In this document: positions 48,401-58,800 of the stretch, one piece after another
Position numbering within the stretch: position 1 is the first letter of the stretch
Layout of the letters: every line of letters begins with the position of its first letter
Origin: Moniliella sp. 'wahieum'
Taxonomy: Eukaryota > Basidiomycota > Moniliellomycetes > Moniliellales > Moniliellaceae
Assembly (NCBI GenBank): GCA_003971905.1
Contig: RSEE01000022.1
Coordinates: 558,001 to 622,000, forward strand
DNA: 64,000 nt
Direction: 5' to 3'
Translations under genes and position numbers: made by a program
Notes under the pieces: model-generated
Databases searched by the model: none
What the model was told of the DNA's origin: nothing
The model's input: only the letters and a program-made list of their open reading frames with translations

Positions 48401-50980
48401 TATGCGGTACCGACTCAAGTTGTGGGACTTGGACGCTTTCCAGCACCTTCAAACCGACCATACTTACCTTGCTGATGCTGCCCGTGCCGTCGCAGCCGCC
48501 TCACCCGCCACCCGCCGGCTCGACCCAGGCACAGGGCCTACCCAACGGCGCACCATCCACCGCTGCCACCACGGCTTCCCGTACCTCGGTCCCTATTGCC
48601 GCTGGCTCTGGGTCCGGTGCCGGCGCTGGGTCTGGGTCTGGCTCAGGGTCTGGGTCTGGATCTGGGTCCGGCTCGGCCTTCCCCACCCCCCCTACGCCCG
48701 CTGCTCCGCCCGCTGCCAGCCCGAGCGTGGGATCGGTGCAGCAGTCAGAATCGCTCACCCGCCAAGGCGTCACCACGGCCCAGTCGGCCATGCAGCATCA
48801 CCAACACCTCGCCGCCCAACAACGTATGCAGCACATGCTCGCTCTCCAGCAGCACCAGAACGCCAAGGCAGCTGGCTCGCCTCTCCCCGCCCAAGCGCAA
48901 GCGCAAGCTCAAGCTCAAGCTCAAGCTCAAGCTCAAGGTCAGGCACAAGGTCAGGCCCAAGCCCCTTCGTCCAAGGCTGCCGGGGGGGAGGTACTTCGTT
49001 AGCTGCCACCCCGCGTATCCCGCCTTCTCAACGGGCACCCCGCACCCTCCTACATCGACCGCCACCGCACCCCAACCTGACCCGAGCAACTTGACCCTGA
49101 CCCCGCAGCAGCAGCACCAACTTCACCTGCTCGCACTGCAGGCGGACCCGGGCAAAGCTGCGTCGGCCCCCGGTTCGGGTTCGGGTACGACGACACCACC
49201 GGCACGGGCGCGGGATCGGGATCGGGTTCGGGCGCAGGATCGGCAGCTTCGGCGCGGAACAAGGGCAAAGCTTCGCGCGCACCTAAACAGCCCAAAACGC
49301 GCTTGGCCACAGGTCCTGTACCGGCAAGTGCATCTGCATCTGCATCGCCAGGTGTATCGGAAGGTGTTTCGGCTACTTCCCACCTTGCCCCTTCTCTTCC
49401 CCTTTCGGAGCCTGGGCGATCAGCTGCTGGGGCTGGGGCTGGGACGGCGGCTGGGGTGGGAGCTGCTGGAGCTGGAGCTGGAGCTGGTACCGCTGCAGGA
49501 ACTGGAACTGGAACTGGAGCGGGAGCGGGAGCTGGAGTTGGGACTGGAGTTGGAGTTGGAGTTGGACCTGGGGCTGGAACGGCAGCTGGCAACTTGTATG
49601 CCAACCAGCTGAGCAACTTGCAATTGGCCATTGATGTCGTTTGGGTTACCGGGCCAGTTGGGGGTCCCGACCGGCTTACCGACTGGCTTGCCCACCGGCT
49701 TGTCGGCCAGTTTGGGAGCTCAAACCGCCGGCCCGGCTGCGTCGTCCGCCTTGGCTTCCCCATCGTTGCGCGGCCAAGTCAATCCTGCTGCTTTGACCCC
49801 GGCCCAGGTGCAACAGCTCATCCAGCAGCAGCAGCGGCTGTTGGCTGCTCATCAGGCTCAGGCGCAAGCTCAGGCCCAGGCGCAGGCTCAGGCTCAGGCT
49901 CAGGCGCAGGCTCAAGCTCAGGCGCAAGCACAAGCCCAGGCGCAAGCACAAGCCCAGGCGCAAGCACAAGCCCAAGCCCAGGCGCAAGCACAAGCCAAGC
50001 AAGCCCAAGCGCAAGCCCAAGCTCAAGCTCAAGCACAAGCCCAGGCACAGGCTCAGGCGCAGGCACAGGCTCAGGCGCAGGCACAGGCTCAGGCACAGGC
50101 TCAAGCCCAAGCTCAGGCGCAATCGGCCGGCGCGGCCCAGTTGCGAAACCCGCTCAACTCGGCCCAGCTTCAACAAGCTTTGATGGCCAATCCAGCGTGG
50201 GCGGCGAGTCTGGGTCGCGACCCCGCTCTGCAGGCCAAGATGATGGGCTTGATGGGTCCTGGCCAGGCGGCAGGTCGGAGCTCAGGTGCGACGCCCAACG
50301 CACAGATGATGGCCAACTCCCAGCTTATGCTACAGATGCAAGCGCAGCTCCTCAAACAGCAGCAGCAACAGCAACAACAGCAACAGCAGCAACAGCAGCA
50401 GCAACACACGCCTCAGCTCCATCAAGTACCCGCAACGACAGCCACGTCACCTCTGGCTCAAGCCATGACGCCCGTCGGCGGTCTTGCTGGTGGGAATGGC
50501 TTGTTGGGGACCAATGCGTTTGCTTCGCTGTTTGGCACGCCGCCCGGTACGGGGTTGTTGGCGCCCAGTCCTGTCCCGGGGGCGGCGCAGGCCCAAGCCG
50601 GCTCGCCCTTGGGTGGCATCTCGCCCACTTTGGGGTTGCACTCGGCTCTGTTGGGTGTATCGGCTGGACCTGGCTCCCCAACCCGCCTTCAGCCCTATCG
50701 CCCACCCCGTCCAGCGTCTTACCTGGCTCACCGTTGTTGGCTGGCTCACCACTGCTGGGAGCGGGCAGTCCGTCGTTAGGCTTCAGCTCGCCCTTGGCCC
50801 AGCCCATGGCCCCGTCAGGAACCCCCATGTTGGGAGGCGCACAGCAAACCACAGCAGAAACGTCAACAAGCCATGTGGCAGCAACTCCAACTGCAACAGA
50901 TGATGCAATTGGCCCAGGCGCAGCAGCAACGTGCCTCGCCCAATTTGGCCTGGGTCCGTTTGGAACGGGATAAACGCTAA
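45419..50980 (+). CDS. EPL1: Enhancer of polycomb-like protein Epl1 with expanded low-complexity C-terminus
   Basis: Epl1 is the scaffold of the Piccolo/NuA4 histone H4/H2A acetyltransferase, linking Esa1 and Yng2 to nucleosomes. The N-terminus has the basic [14 protein letters not shown]; intron 45484-45790 joins it to [20 protein letters not shown], intron 45938-46009 to [12 protein letters not shown], then [40 protein letters not shown] and [20 protein letters not shown], the EPcA core. Further on come [40 protein letters not shown] and [35 protein letters not shown], and [20 protein letters not shown]. The final 2.5 kb encodes Ser-Gly, Gln-Ala, Gly-Ala-Thr and poly-Gln tracts, ending [20 protein letters not shown] and LERDKR (stop 50978-50980). 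The start at 45419 needs one frame change within the first six codons. At least eight frame changes in all. Identification is firm. Confidence 0.9.
48634..48681 (+). repeat. Ser-Gly-coding repeat within EPL1
   Basis: An imperfect hexanucleotide repeat (GGNTCN-type) encoding about nine Ser-Gly pairs in the EPL1 C-terminal region. Confidence 0.75.
48891..48963 (+). repeat. Short Gln-Ala-coding repeat within EPL1
   Basis: A CARGCN hexanucleotide repeat encoding about twelve Gln-Ala or Gln-Gly pairs, a shorter relative of the tract at 49.85 kb. Confidence 0.8.
49852..50124 (+). repeat. Long Gln-Ala-coding hexanucleotide repeat within EPL1
   Basis: About 45 units of CARGCN, with synonymous third-base variation and one Lys-containing interruption near 49995, encode an unbroken Gln-Ala stretch of roughly 90 residues. 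The same bases are open in other frames and on the opposite strand, which explains the large number of overlapping ORFs here. Confidence 0.9.
50359..50409 (+). repeat. Poly-Gln (CAG/CAA) tract within EPL1
   Basis: A run of CAG and CAA codons encodes 16-17 consecutive Gln. Mixed codons make it an imperfect trinucleotide repeat. Confidence 0.9.
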
Positions 50981-51006
50981 ATGGGCGTTGCGTTGATGTG
51001 CCGCTG

Positions 51007-51051
51007 GGTCTGGTCTGGTCTGGTCTGGTCTGGTCTGGTCTGGTCTGGTCT
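51007..51051 (+). repeat. (GGTCT)9 pentanucleotide microsatellite
   Basis: Nine consecutive GGTCT units start 27 bp after the EPL1 stop, so probably lie in its 3' UTR. Confidence 0.9.
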
Positions 51052-51080
51052 GCCCTCTGTCCCTGTCTGTGGTCGGTCGG

Positions 51081-51099
51081 TCGCCCGCTTGTCGGGCGA
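51081..51099. other. Short inverted repeat in the EPL1 3' flank
   Basis: TCGCCCG and its complement CGGGCGA flank a 5-base loop CTTGT, a perfect 7-bp hairpin. It may be a 3' UTR structure or chance. Confidence 0.4.
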
Positions 51100-51460
51100 C
51101 GAGCTTTTGGATCCTTCATCCTTCCCTTTCGCGCTCGTGTACTTGTTTCTCTCTATCCGCTTTGTGGCCCCAGTGCCCGCCTGGAGGAGGCGGGTTGTTG
51201 TTCGCTTGCGTTGGCTGGGGTCGCCTTGTAAGCTAATCTATATTTAAACCCCTGTACTATGCCTCTCGCGAGCCCAGTTGATGCAATGATGGACTGGTTA
51301 GAAACGTAGAATTCGATCGTGGACTGAAGGAGCGCGGCGCGAGGCCGCAGGTTCCCGTAACGATTTCCGTAACGATTTCCGTAACGATAACGATGTAGAA
51401 GAAGGGGGAGAAGAGAAGAGGGAAGAGAGAGGAACGAAACCATCCGAAAGACGAATGAGA

Positions 51461-51782
51461 TTACTTCTTCTTCAGCTTGGCAATCGCCGCCTTGCGCTCG
51501 GCTTCCTCCTTCTTCTGCTTGGCTTTGAAGGCGAGGTCCTGTCAGAACAGAGTCAGTGCGTGCCCAAGGCCAAAGGTAAAGGGGAGAGCAGGGTGCGCTG
51601 CAGAACACGTACGTCGTCGTCCTGCGTTGGGACGCACAGCAAAAGAGCACCGGAAAAAAATGCAAACAGGCATGGTCAGCTCACACAACCACGCGGGAGA
51701 GAGGGAGGACACGTACAAGTTCCTTGACCTGCTTCTTGGGCTGCTTAAGAGGCTTGGCCTTGCCGCCTTGGCGTCCGCTCAT
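51461..51782 (-). CDS. TMA7: Ribosome-associated protein Tma7, three exons with a 9-nt microexon
   Basis: Tma7 is a very small conserved protein associated with ribosomes. Exon 1 (51717-51782) encodes MSGRQGGKAKPLKQPKKQVK plus EL, the signature N-terminus. Intron 1 is 51622-51716 (gtacgt to gcag), exon 2 is only 51613-51621 (GACGACGAC, three Asp), intron 2 is 51539-51612 (gtacgt to acag), and exon 3 (51461-51538) encodes DLAFKAKQKKEEAERKAAIA plus KLKKK and the stop. The spliced frame is intact and gives 50 residues, slightly shorter than usual because the Gly/Lys-rich end (GG-I-KKSGK in many homologues) is absent. The acidic residues from exon 2 fall exactly where homologues have their Asp/Glu cluster. 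It is divergent to the STRAP-like gene with about 510 bp between the starts. Confidence 0.92.
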
Positions 51783-52290
51783 GGTGGAAGTGGAGAGAGA
51801 TGGAGAGGGTGAGGGTGGGGGGAGGGAGCAGGAATTGGGAAAAGCCAGCCACGGAAGAAAAGGAATGCCGGCGTGCGTGGCGGCCAACCGGGGGCGAGCG
51901 AACTGGCCAGGCCTGATTGATGTGTGATGTGTGATGCACGATGGATGAGGCCACAGGAAGAGAAGATGACATAAGCCCGTTGGGGGGGACTGGCCCCGTG
52001 CCGCCCGTCGGGCCCGAAGGCACCTCCGCTTCGCCTCGTCGCTGCCTCTCCGATCTCCCCCCGCCCCCAGCCGAGCCCAGCCAAGTCGAGTCGAGCCGAG
52101 TCGAGGCGAGGCCACCGAGTCCCACCGAGCCAGTCGAACGCTGCCCGGCCGCTCCACCACGAATCCCAGTCGACGTTCGTTGCGCTTTTGCGTCGCTGGC
52201 CTCCTTGCCCTCCGCCCCACCTGCTTCACGACCTGCACGCACCCGCCCCCTTCCCCCCCACTTGCTTGCTTCCGCCCCACCACCCCCGCC
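51783..52290. promoter_or_regulatory. Divergent promoter region of TMA7 and the STRAP-like gene
   Basis: The 508-bp spacer separates the two starts. It contains GATGTGTGATGTGTGATGCA at about 51918-51937, repeated GAGTCGAG words at about 52085-52106, and a C-rich stretch just before the STRAP ATG. No TATA box was recognised. Coordinate expression of two translation/RNA-linked genes is possible but only inferred. Confidence 0.45.
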
Positions 52291-53494
52291 ATGTCCTCTG
52301 GGCCCCGCGTGTATGTGCCGTTCCTGGCCGGCTGCCGCCTCGGCGTGTGCTGACTCTGTGTGTCTGTGTCTTGGTCTGCCAGTCAGTGTGTTCCCCTCAC
52401 CTGCTCCGGTCACACGCGCCCGGTCGTGCACATTGACTTTAGCGACCTGCAGGAGGATGGCACGTACACCCTCCTCTCCTCCTGCAAGGACGGAAAGCCG
52501 ATGCTGCGCGACTGGCTTGGCGATTGGGTCGGAACCTTTCTCGGCCACAAGGGCGCCGTGTGGTGTGGCAAACTGAGTGGCGGCGATGCCGCGCGCGCCG
52601 TCACGGGCAGCGCTGACTTTACTGCCAAAGTATGGGACACCTACTCGGGCGCTGCCTCCACACCTTCCCGCACAACCACATTGTGCGCGCCACCGCAATC
52701 GACATTGCAGGTGACCGTATCCTGACGGGCGGGCACGAGAAGAAGATTCGGTTGTTTGATCTCAACAAGCCGAGGCCGAGCCTACCTACTTCACCTCCCC
52801 GGCTGCTGGCGACGGGCTGGCGCACAAGGACGTGGTCAAGTACCTGGTTTGGGACCGCTCAGCGGACGAAAACGTAGTGATCAGTGGCGGGGACGACAAG
52901 GTGATCCGGTGGTGGGACCTGCGCAGCCAAGGTGCCACCCGGGAAATCACCCTGGACCAACCCATCACCTCGATCCAGCGTACCCCGGGTAAGTTGGGCG
53001 AACTGGTCTCGGTCACGACCGGTAACGATGCCCTGTTCTACAATGCTACTGAGTACGTTCTTTTTTCCTCTTGCCTCCACCGCCCCCCCTCCCCCTCTTC
53101 CTTAACTTGCTTCCAACGTCGCTCGTTGGATGATCGTTGACCCCGTGCCATCTTCCTCTGCTCCTTCTCTCTGCTCCTCTCTGCTTCTCTCCTTCCCCTT
53201 CCCTCTCTCAGTGGCCAATTGGTCAAGAAGTTCACATTGGCCGAAGCCCCTCGAGTGCATCGGTTCAGCCAGTGCTGGCGGACCGGTTCATCACGGGCAC
53301 TGTGGGTGATGGGTGGGTACGTGTGTACGATTGGGAGACGGGAGAACAACGGGAACTGTTCAAAGGCCACCATGGTCCGGCCCATATGGTCTCGTACTCC
53401 CCCGACGGCCAACTTGCCGCCAGTGGCAGTGAGGACGGTACCATCCGCTTGTGGCAACGTTCCCGGCACTCAATATGGTCTCTGGACCTCCTAA
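52291..53494 (+). CDS. STRAP/Unrip-like WD40-repeat protein
   Basis: Homologues (serine-threonine kinase receptor-associated protein, Unrip) are WD40 propellers linked in animals to the SMN complex and signalling. Exon 1 is only 20 nt (52291-52310, MSSGPR plus two bases), spliced over intron 52311-52382 to CVPLTCSGHTRPVVHIDFSD. Repeats: KDGKPMLRDWLGDWVGTFLG, HKGAVWCGKLS, GSADFTAKVWDTYSG, IDIAGDRILTGGHEKKIRLF, VISGGDDKVIRWWDLRSQ, then intron 53053-53211, GDGWVRVYDWETGEQRELFK, and YSPDGQLAASGSEDGTIRLW. The end NVPGTQYGLWTS matches the family's typical T-YGLW terminus, stop 53492-53494. Three or four frame changes, including one between RLWQ and the last twelve residues. Convergent with the NADH dehydrogenase gene. 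STRAP is preferred over eIF3i because of the SSCKDGKPMLRD motif and the C-terminus. Confidence 0.88.
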
Positions 53495-53939
53495 CGGTCC
53501 CCTCCCTTGGCATATTCAATCCCCTCTCCCCTCCCCTCCCCTCCCCCTCCCATCTGCCAGCTCTGGTGTGGGTCGAGCGAGCAGCTAGAGAGGGTTCGTT
53601 TGCCTGGCCAAACCTGACCACAAGACGGTTCTGTTCGTTCACGTTGGCTGATCCTGGCCATGTTCTAGGATGGCCCGCTTCCTACGGCCCTACGGGTCCT
53701 TGGATATCGGCGGTTGGAGAAACCTATCTTGACTGTCACAGGGGGAATAAGGAGAAAAGGTCGACTTCATCTCGTAGGGAACGGGAAGGGAAAACGGCGA
53801 GGAGATATGGAAAAAAAACATATTAGCTGATACATTGAAAGGAAATGTGAGGGCCAACGCATGTTCAACCGCCGAGAGGACACGGGGGAAGCGCAGCCAA
53901 GCAAGGTAAAGCATGTTGCACGAGCAAGTGCCTCTCTGT
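53495..53939. other. Convergent 3' region between the STRAP-like and NADH dehydrogenase genes
   Basis: The 445-bp tail-to-tail spacer starts with a CCCCTCCCCTCCCC repeat at about 53525-53550. No gene supported. Confidence 0.5.
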
Positions 53940-55813
53940 TTAGAACCGGCTCAGATCACGGCCAAACATCATCTTAAGGAACCAGCCAAACGGCACGGCC
54001 AAACGGTTGCGGTTGGAGGACATGAGGGAGTAGGCACTGCGCCACAAGGCCCAAGCTGGCGGGCCCTTGACCATGTTGAGTCGACCCGCCAGCCACGGTT
54101 TTGGAAGATGGCCGCGTGGGAGCCCAACGAGGACATCTGGCCCTTGGACTGGAACACAAACGGTTGCGGCTCGGGGCACGGCACGGAGCGCCTTGGAGGA
54201 TCGTCGGTAGGCTCATAGGGCATGTCGCAGGCACGTACATGACCAAGTACCCATTGAGTTGAGCAGCAACGTATTTGGCCTTGGCCTTGGCCACCTGCGC
54301 CGTAGCCGGCAACCAGTCGCCCTGGATCACACCAGCGTCGCCAATGACGAAAATGTCCTCGTACGCATCGTACTTGGGCACCACCTTACCCTCCGCATCC
54401 GTCGTAGTCAGACTAAGTCGGGCTTGACTTTTTCCAGCTGGGTCATCTCGGCACCCTTGGGCGCCTTGAGCGCGTGCAGCCGGTCGTCCGTAAAGCGCAC
54501 CACCACGGCTGTCCTTGGCGACACCTTGGATGCTGCGCGTCAGCGGGCTGGCGGTAACCGGTACTCCAGACCAGCAAGCCGAAGGAAATGTCGCCATCCT
54601 CCTTGATGTGCAAGACACCGGGCGAGACACCTGTAATGTGCCGTTCCAAACGCACGTCCACCCGACCCGAGACAAAGTGTTCCCGTGCATACTCGGCCAG
54701 CTCGGCATCAAACGAGCTCAGAATCGTCTTGCCCGCGTCAACGAGGATAAGCTTGATTAACGGAACCAAGGTGGGGTAGCGACGACGAATGTCCACGTTC
54801 ACCAAGTCGGTCAACTCACCAATCAGCTCACTGCCCGTTGGGCCACACCCCAACAACCACGTCAAGAGCTTTTGCTTGTCGGCAATGGACAGGTCGGGGT
54901 TGTGGCCTGTTCGAGACAGGAGTGAGACGCCAGCGAATTTGACGACCATTGTTGACGTCCTTGAGGAAAAGCGCGTTGGCTTTGAACAAGGCGTCTGGAA
55001 CGTACGGTTGTTACTCCCCATGGCAAGGACGAGCTTGTCAAACTTGAGGATTGGAGTGGAACGGGTGGCGGGAGCTGCTTCTACTGACGCCACGACGAAC
55101 GTGGTCGACATGTGCGCAGTTGCTGCGACATGGGCTTGGCCGGCTGGACAGGGGTGTAGGTGGGCGGAGAGGTTAAGGTGGGAACTCCAAGCTGCTGTTG
55201 TTCCTCAGGCGGCAACAACGGATCCACTCACGGAACGTAGGGGGATGTGCACTCGCAAGCTCGAGAATCTTGTTGTCAAGGTCCACTCCGTCGACCCACG
55301 CGCGGTGGAAGCTGAGTTTCTCGGACGAAGTGACGGGCTCGGTCACCGCACGGAACTGTACAGACACGGTCAGATATGGATCGAGCACAGTGCACTGGGC
55401 ACCCAACGAGCAAGGAAAACAATACGCACATCCAACGTGCCCACCGCGGCCTGGGCCAAGAGCGGTGTCATAGTGAAGTTGGGGTTGGGAGAAACAATGT
55501 GGACCTCGTACTTGTTAAAGTCGAGTTCTTGCTGCATGATCTGGCTGCCCCAGCCGGTCCCGACAATGACCAGGCGTTGCTTGCCGTTGCGCCCCATGCC
55601 CTTGCGCTGTTCGGGCTTGGGCCCGGCCCCAGGACCAACAATCGTCGTTGTCGCAGCGGCGGGGACGGGCGTGAAATGAAGGGAGCGAGGGGCAGAGGTG
55701 CTGAGGAAGCGGCTATTAATAGCAGCTAGTGGCGTGCGGCGTGCACTGGCACCGGCAGCGAGACTGCGGCCTTGGGCGTGCATGGCACGGCGAGCAACAT
55801 GGCCGGCAGTCAT
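53940..55813 (-). CDS. Type II (alternative) NADH:ubiquinone oxidoreductase
   Basis: Single-subunit, FAD-containing NADH dehydrogenases of the mitochondrial inner membrane pass electrons to ubiquinone without pumping protons. The ATG at 55813 starts MTAGHVARRAMHAQGRSLAA, Arg/Ala/Ser-rich and acid-poor, a likely mitochondrial presequence. The FAD loop is RLVIVGTGWGSQI, followed by YEVHIVSPNPNFTMTPLLAQ with AAVGTLDVR. Intron 55356-55425 joins this to FRAVTEPVTSSEKLSF. Then come FDKLVLAMGSNNRTF, the second (NADH) loop LGCGPTGSELIGELTDLVN, KLILVDAGKTILSSFDAELA, and the FAD-binding IFVIGDAGVIQGDWLPATAQ. The end WALWRSAYSLMSSNRNRLAV and GRDLSRF is diagnostic (stop 53940-53942). A second intron near 55.1-55.2 kb and a third near 54.2 kb are likely but not exactly placed. 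No EF-hand was seen. External versus internal orientation cannot be decided. Several frame changes. Confidence 0.9.
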
Positions 55814-58800
55814 GGCGGAAGTAGGGGGGGTAAGGAGAGGGAGGGAGTGGTGGCAAAGAGGACAAACCAAGCAGGACGCACCAGGCGAAGCCGAAGGCTG
55901 GAAGAAGCATCTTATATCGTTTGAGCCCGTGCCCCGTCGAAAACCAACGTCACGCATCGCGCATCACACGCCACAACCACCGCGTCACCGGTCACCGGCA
56001 CCCCTCCTACGCCGTATCACGCATCCGACGTCATGCATCATGCATCGTGGACATCATGCGTACCAGCCAGCCACCCGTCTGTCTGTTCGGTGATCGATGA
56101 GAAATTGTGAATCATGCACTGGCGCCATGCGGCGTCTGGCCGAATGCATGATGCATGTGTCATGCATCATGCATCGGCGGGATCTGTGATCGTAGGTCAC
56201 CGGTCGCGGTTGGTTTGGGCGGCCGAGCACGGGGCACAGCGCCAGTTTTGTATCGCCACTGCCCGGCTCCGCCGTCTTACCTAGGGAGTGTGCGCCAGTG
56301 CGGTGCGTCGGCGGAGGCCGGAAGCAGAGTGTATATCTTGGACGGATTAATAACAACTAAGGTAACCGGTAACGTAACTAGAGCTGGCCTCTCCTTTCGC
56401 TTTGCCTCTCCCCCGCCTCTTGGCGCAAGTCGCAAGCGTCGCGCTCCACACATTTTCCCTCCCGCTTTAGCTTTTCAGGCGGGCCCGTTTTGCCCCCGGC
56501 TTTCAGGATCCCACAGCCCACCACCGTCAGGCTCGTAACTGATAGCTCCTGCGACGCCCAGACCCTCAGACTTCACACGGAGAAAGAACAGAAAGTAAAC
56601 AGGAGAAAGGGGCTGCTTTCCGTTTGGATGAAAGCGACGGAAATGTATAGAGGGGCTGACAACATATCTTGAGAACGTCCGGGATCAACCTACCTTTCTG
56701 GAGCCGCCGGGCCGGATCATGGCGTCGATGGCGGGTGGGAGGGGCGGATAGGGGGAGGTACAGCCGGGTAGCTGGGACGCTGATATCAGAGAGTGCTTTG
56801 TGGTACAGGCACGGGGAAACCGACAGTAGCTCTCTATATGCTCGAGCCCCCGCGGTATATCGCCTTTGGCGGTCACTGGTCAGCTCACCGGTGATCCTCT
56901 GACCAGACCGAGAGGCCCGCGGCGACAAAAGGGTTACAAATGCTGGCCCGAGCACACTACTCTTTCCTTGGCGCTTTAGCACTTGCTATGCATCGCAGCT
57001 GCTTCGCTCTGCGCCCACACACAGCCAAAAGATCACACTGACCAATGGTGGCATGGCTGCCGCGGACGGATGTTGGGGGTAAATATAAACCGCAGTCGGT
57101 ACTGATAATGCATGATCATCGACCATCGATCATCGATCACTCATCATGCCTCACTCATCAGCATCATCGTCATCGATCATCGGAGATCGGTCCCGGGCGG
57201 GACCCATGCGTGAAACACATTCGCAGCCGCGTAACCAGCCTGGCCGTGCCAAAGGGCGGCCTGGTGTGGCCAAAGGAGGCCCGCCTCTGCAAGCTAGCAA
57301 TACGGCCCTCTCTTTTGCTGGATCATATTGTTCTGTGGTTGATGATTACAATGATTGATCTTTCCAGGGCCAGGCGGGAGGCACATTTCGAAAGGCAGCT
57401 AGCTGTTATACTACTTTTCGCGGCTATGGCGATCCCTCACGCGGCGACCTATCATTTGGTTTACCTTTCGCTGCGCGTCCATTGCGCGTTCTCATCGATC
57501 GCTCAGACCTCACCCTGGCTTACCGGCCCTACCAGGCCCTGTACATCCGCCCGTTCAAGCACTTCTTTCGGTCGGGTGTACCTTCTGTGGCGCACGCATG
57601 CGCGACTGGCTCCTCAACCGGCGGTGCCAAACAGCGACAAGGGCCTGAGAGCGTGGAGGGCAGGGGGGTGCGTGTGGTTCAGCCTGAACGTTGCGCGTTG
57701 ACGACGAAGGTCGATGCCGATGGCGGCGCGAGTATCCTTAACAAACCGCATGCGCTTCTCGCGTTTGAACCTTTCGGATCTGACAACATCAAACTCTGAT
57801 CCTGTCCTGGACCCAGCACATGGGCAGTGTCACCCGTGTCACCAAGTGGCTTGCAGGAATACACAAACCCCAAGAAATCACACCTGACATATTCTTCTCA
57901 GCTCTTAGGTTACCTCGATCATCAATATCCAATCCGGCTGGTGCCCACTCCTCTCTCATGCCCTTGGAGTTACCGGTGACTTGTTGACAGCAAGAAAACA
58001 ACTCGTACGCATTACAAATCTCTTTTGCGTTTCCTCAAACATACCTCGCACGCGTAATGTTAACGAAAAAAGCAAATGCAATTGAAGCACCATTAAGCAG
58101 AAGAAGAGAGGGGTGGTAAATGAGGTAAACACAGGCCCGACCGCAGCGTGTCTGTCATTTGCACGTCACGCGCGTCACTAGCCATTAATCGATTAATCAT
58201 GACTCGTTTTCATGCGATATGCTTACGCGCTGTGCTCTATACCTAACGTCTGTGACATATCTCCGGACCCTGATGCCATTAACACAAGAATATTAATAAC
58301 GGTTGGGCACGGGGTGCGCGGCACCGAATGACCGGTAGCCGTCGGGAGAGGAAGAGAACGGAGATGGAACCCAAACCAAATCGACAGAGGCGAATCTCAA
58401 TGCACATACCAATAATACCTTCTCTTTTAGATCTTAAAGTTCTTTTGAATCTTATCGATGTAAGTGCGTTACTATATGTTCGCCAGTGGCTATCTTTGTG
58501 CATTCCTGTATCTACAACCCCCGGCCCCCACACCAGCCGGGTGCCGACCTGTTCCGACCCCAGGTTAGCCGGAGCCGGCACACCCGTCACTGAGTACTGA
58601 ATATGAATACTGAATCTGAAAACCCCGTATAGTAATTCAGTTCCGACGGGTGAGCTCGACATTGAAGGGAAGGTGAAAAGAGCCGGTGAGCCGGTGAGTC
58701 GGTGACACAAGGCACCCACTTCTTGCCACTGAAGTGCGGGGAAAGCTCGCTCGCTGACACTGGCGCCCTCCCTCGGCCGCTGCAGAGCAGGGCAGAGCCA

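Noticed and set aside
49676-50176. Long minus-strand frame rich in Leu, Ser and Gly opposite EPL1
   Set aside because: It is the mirror of the Gln-Ala hexanucleotide repeat; the plus strand carries the conserved EPL1 end.
57045-57701. 218-codon plus-strand open frame in the gene-poor region
   Set aside because: Composition follows the surrounding ATGCAT/ATCGAT repeats, no domain or conserved motif, and no supporting splice or start context.
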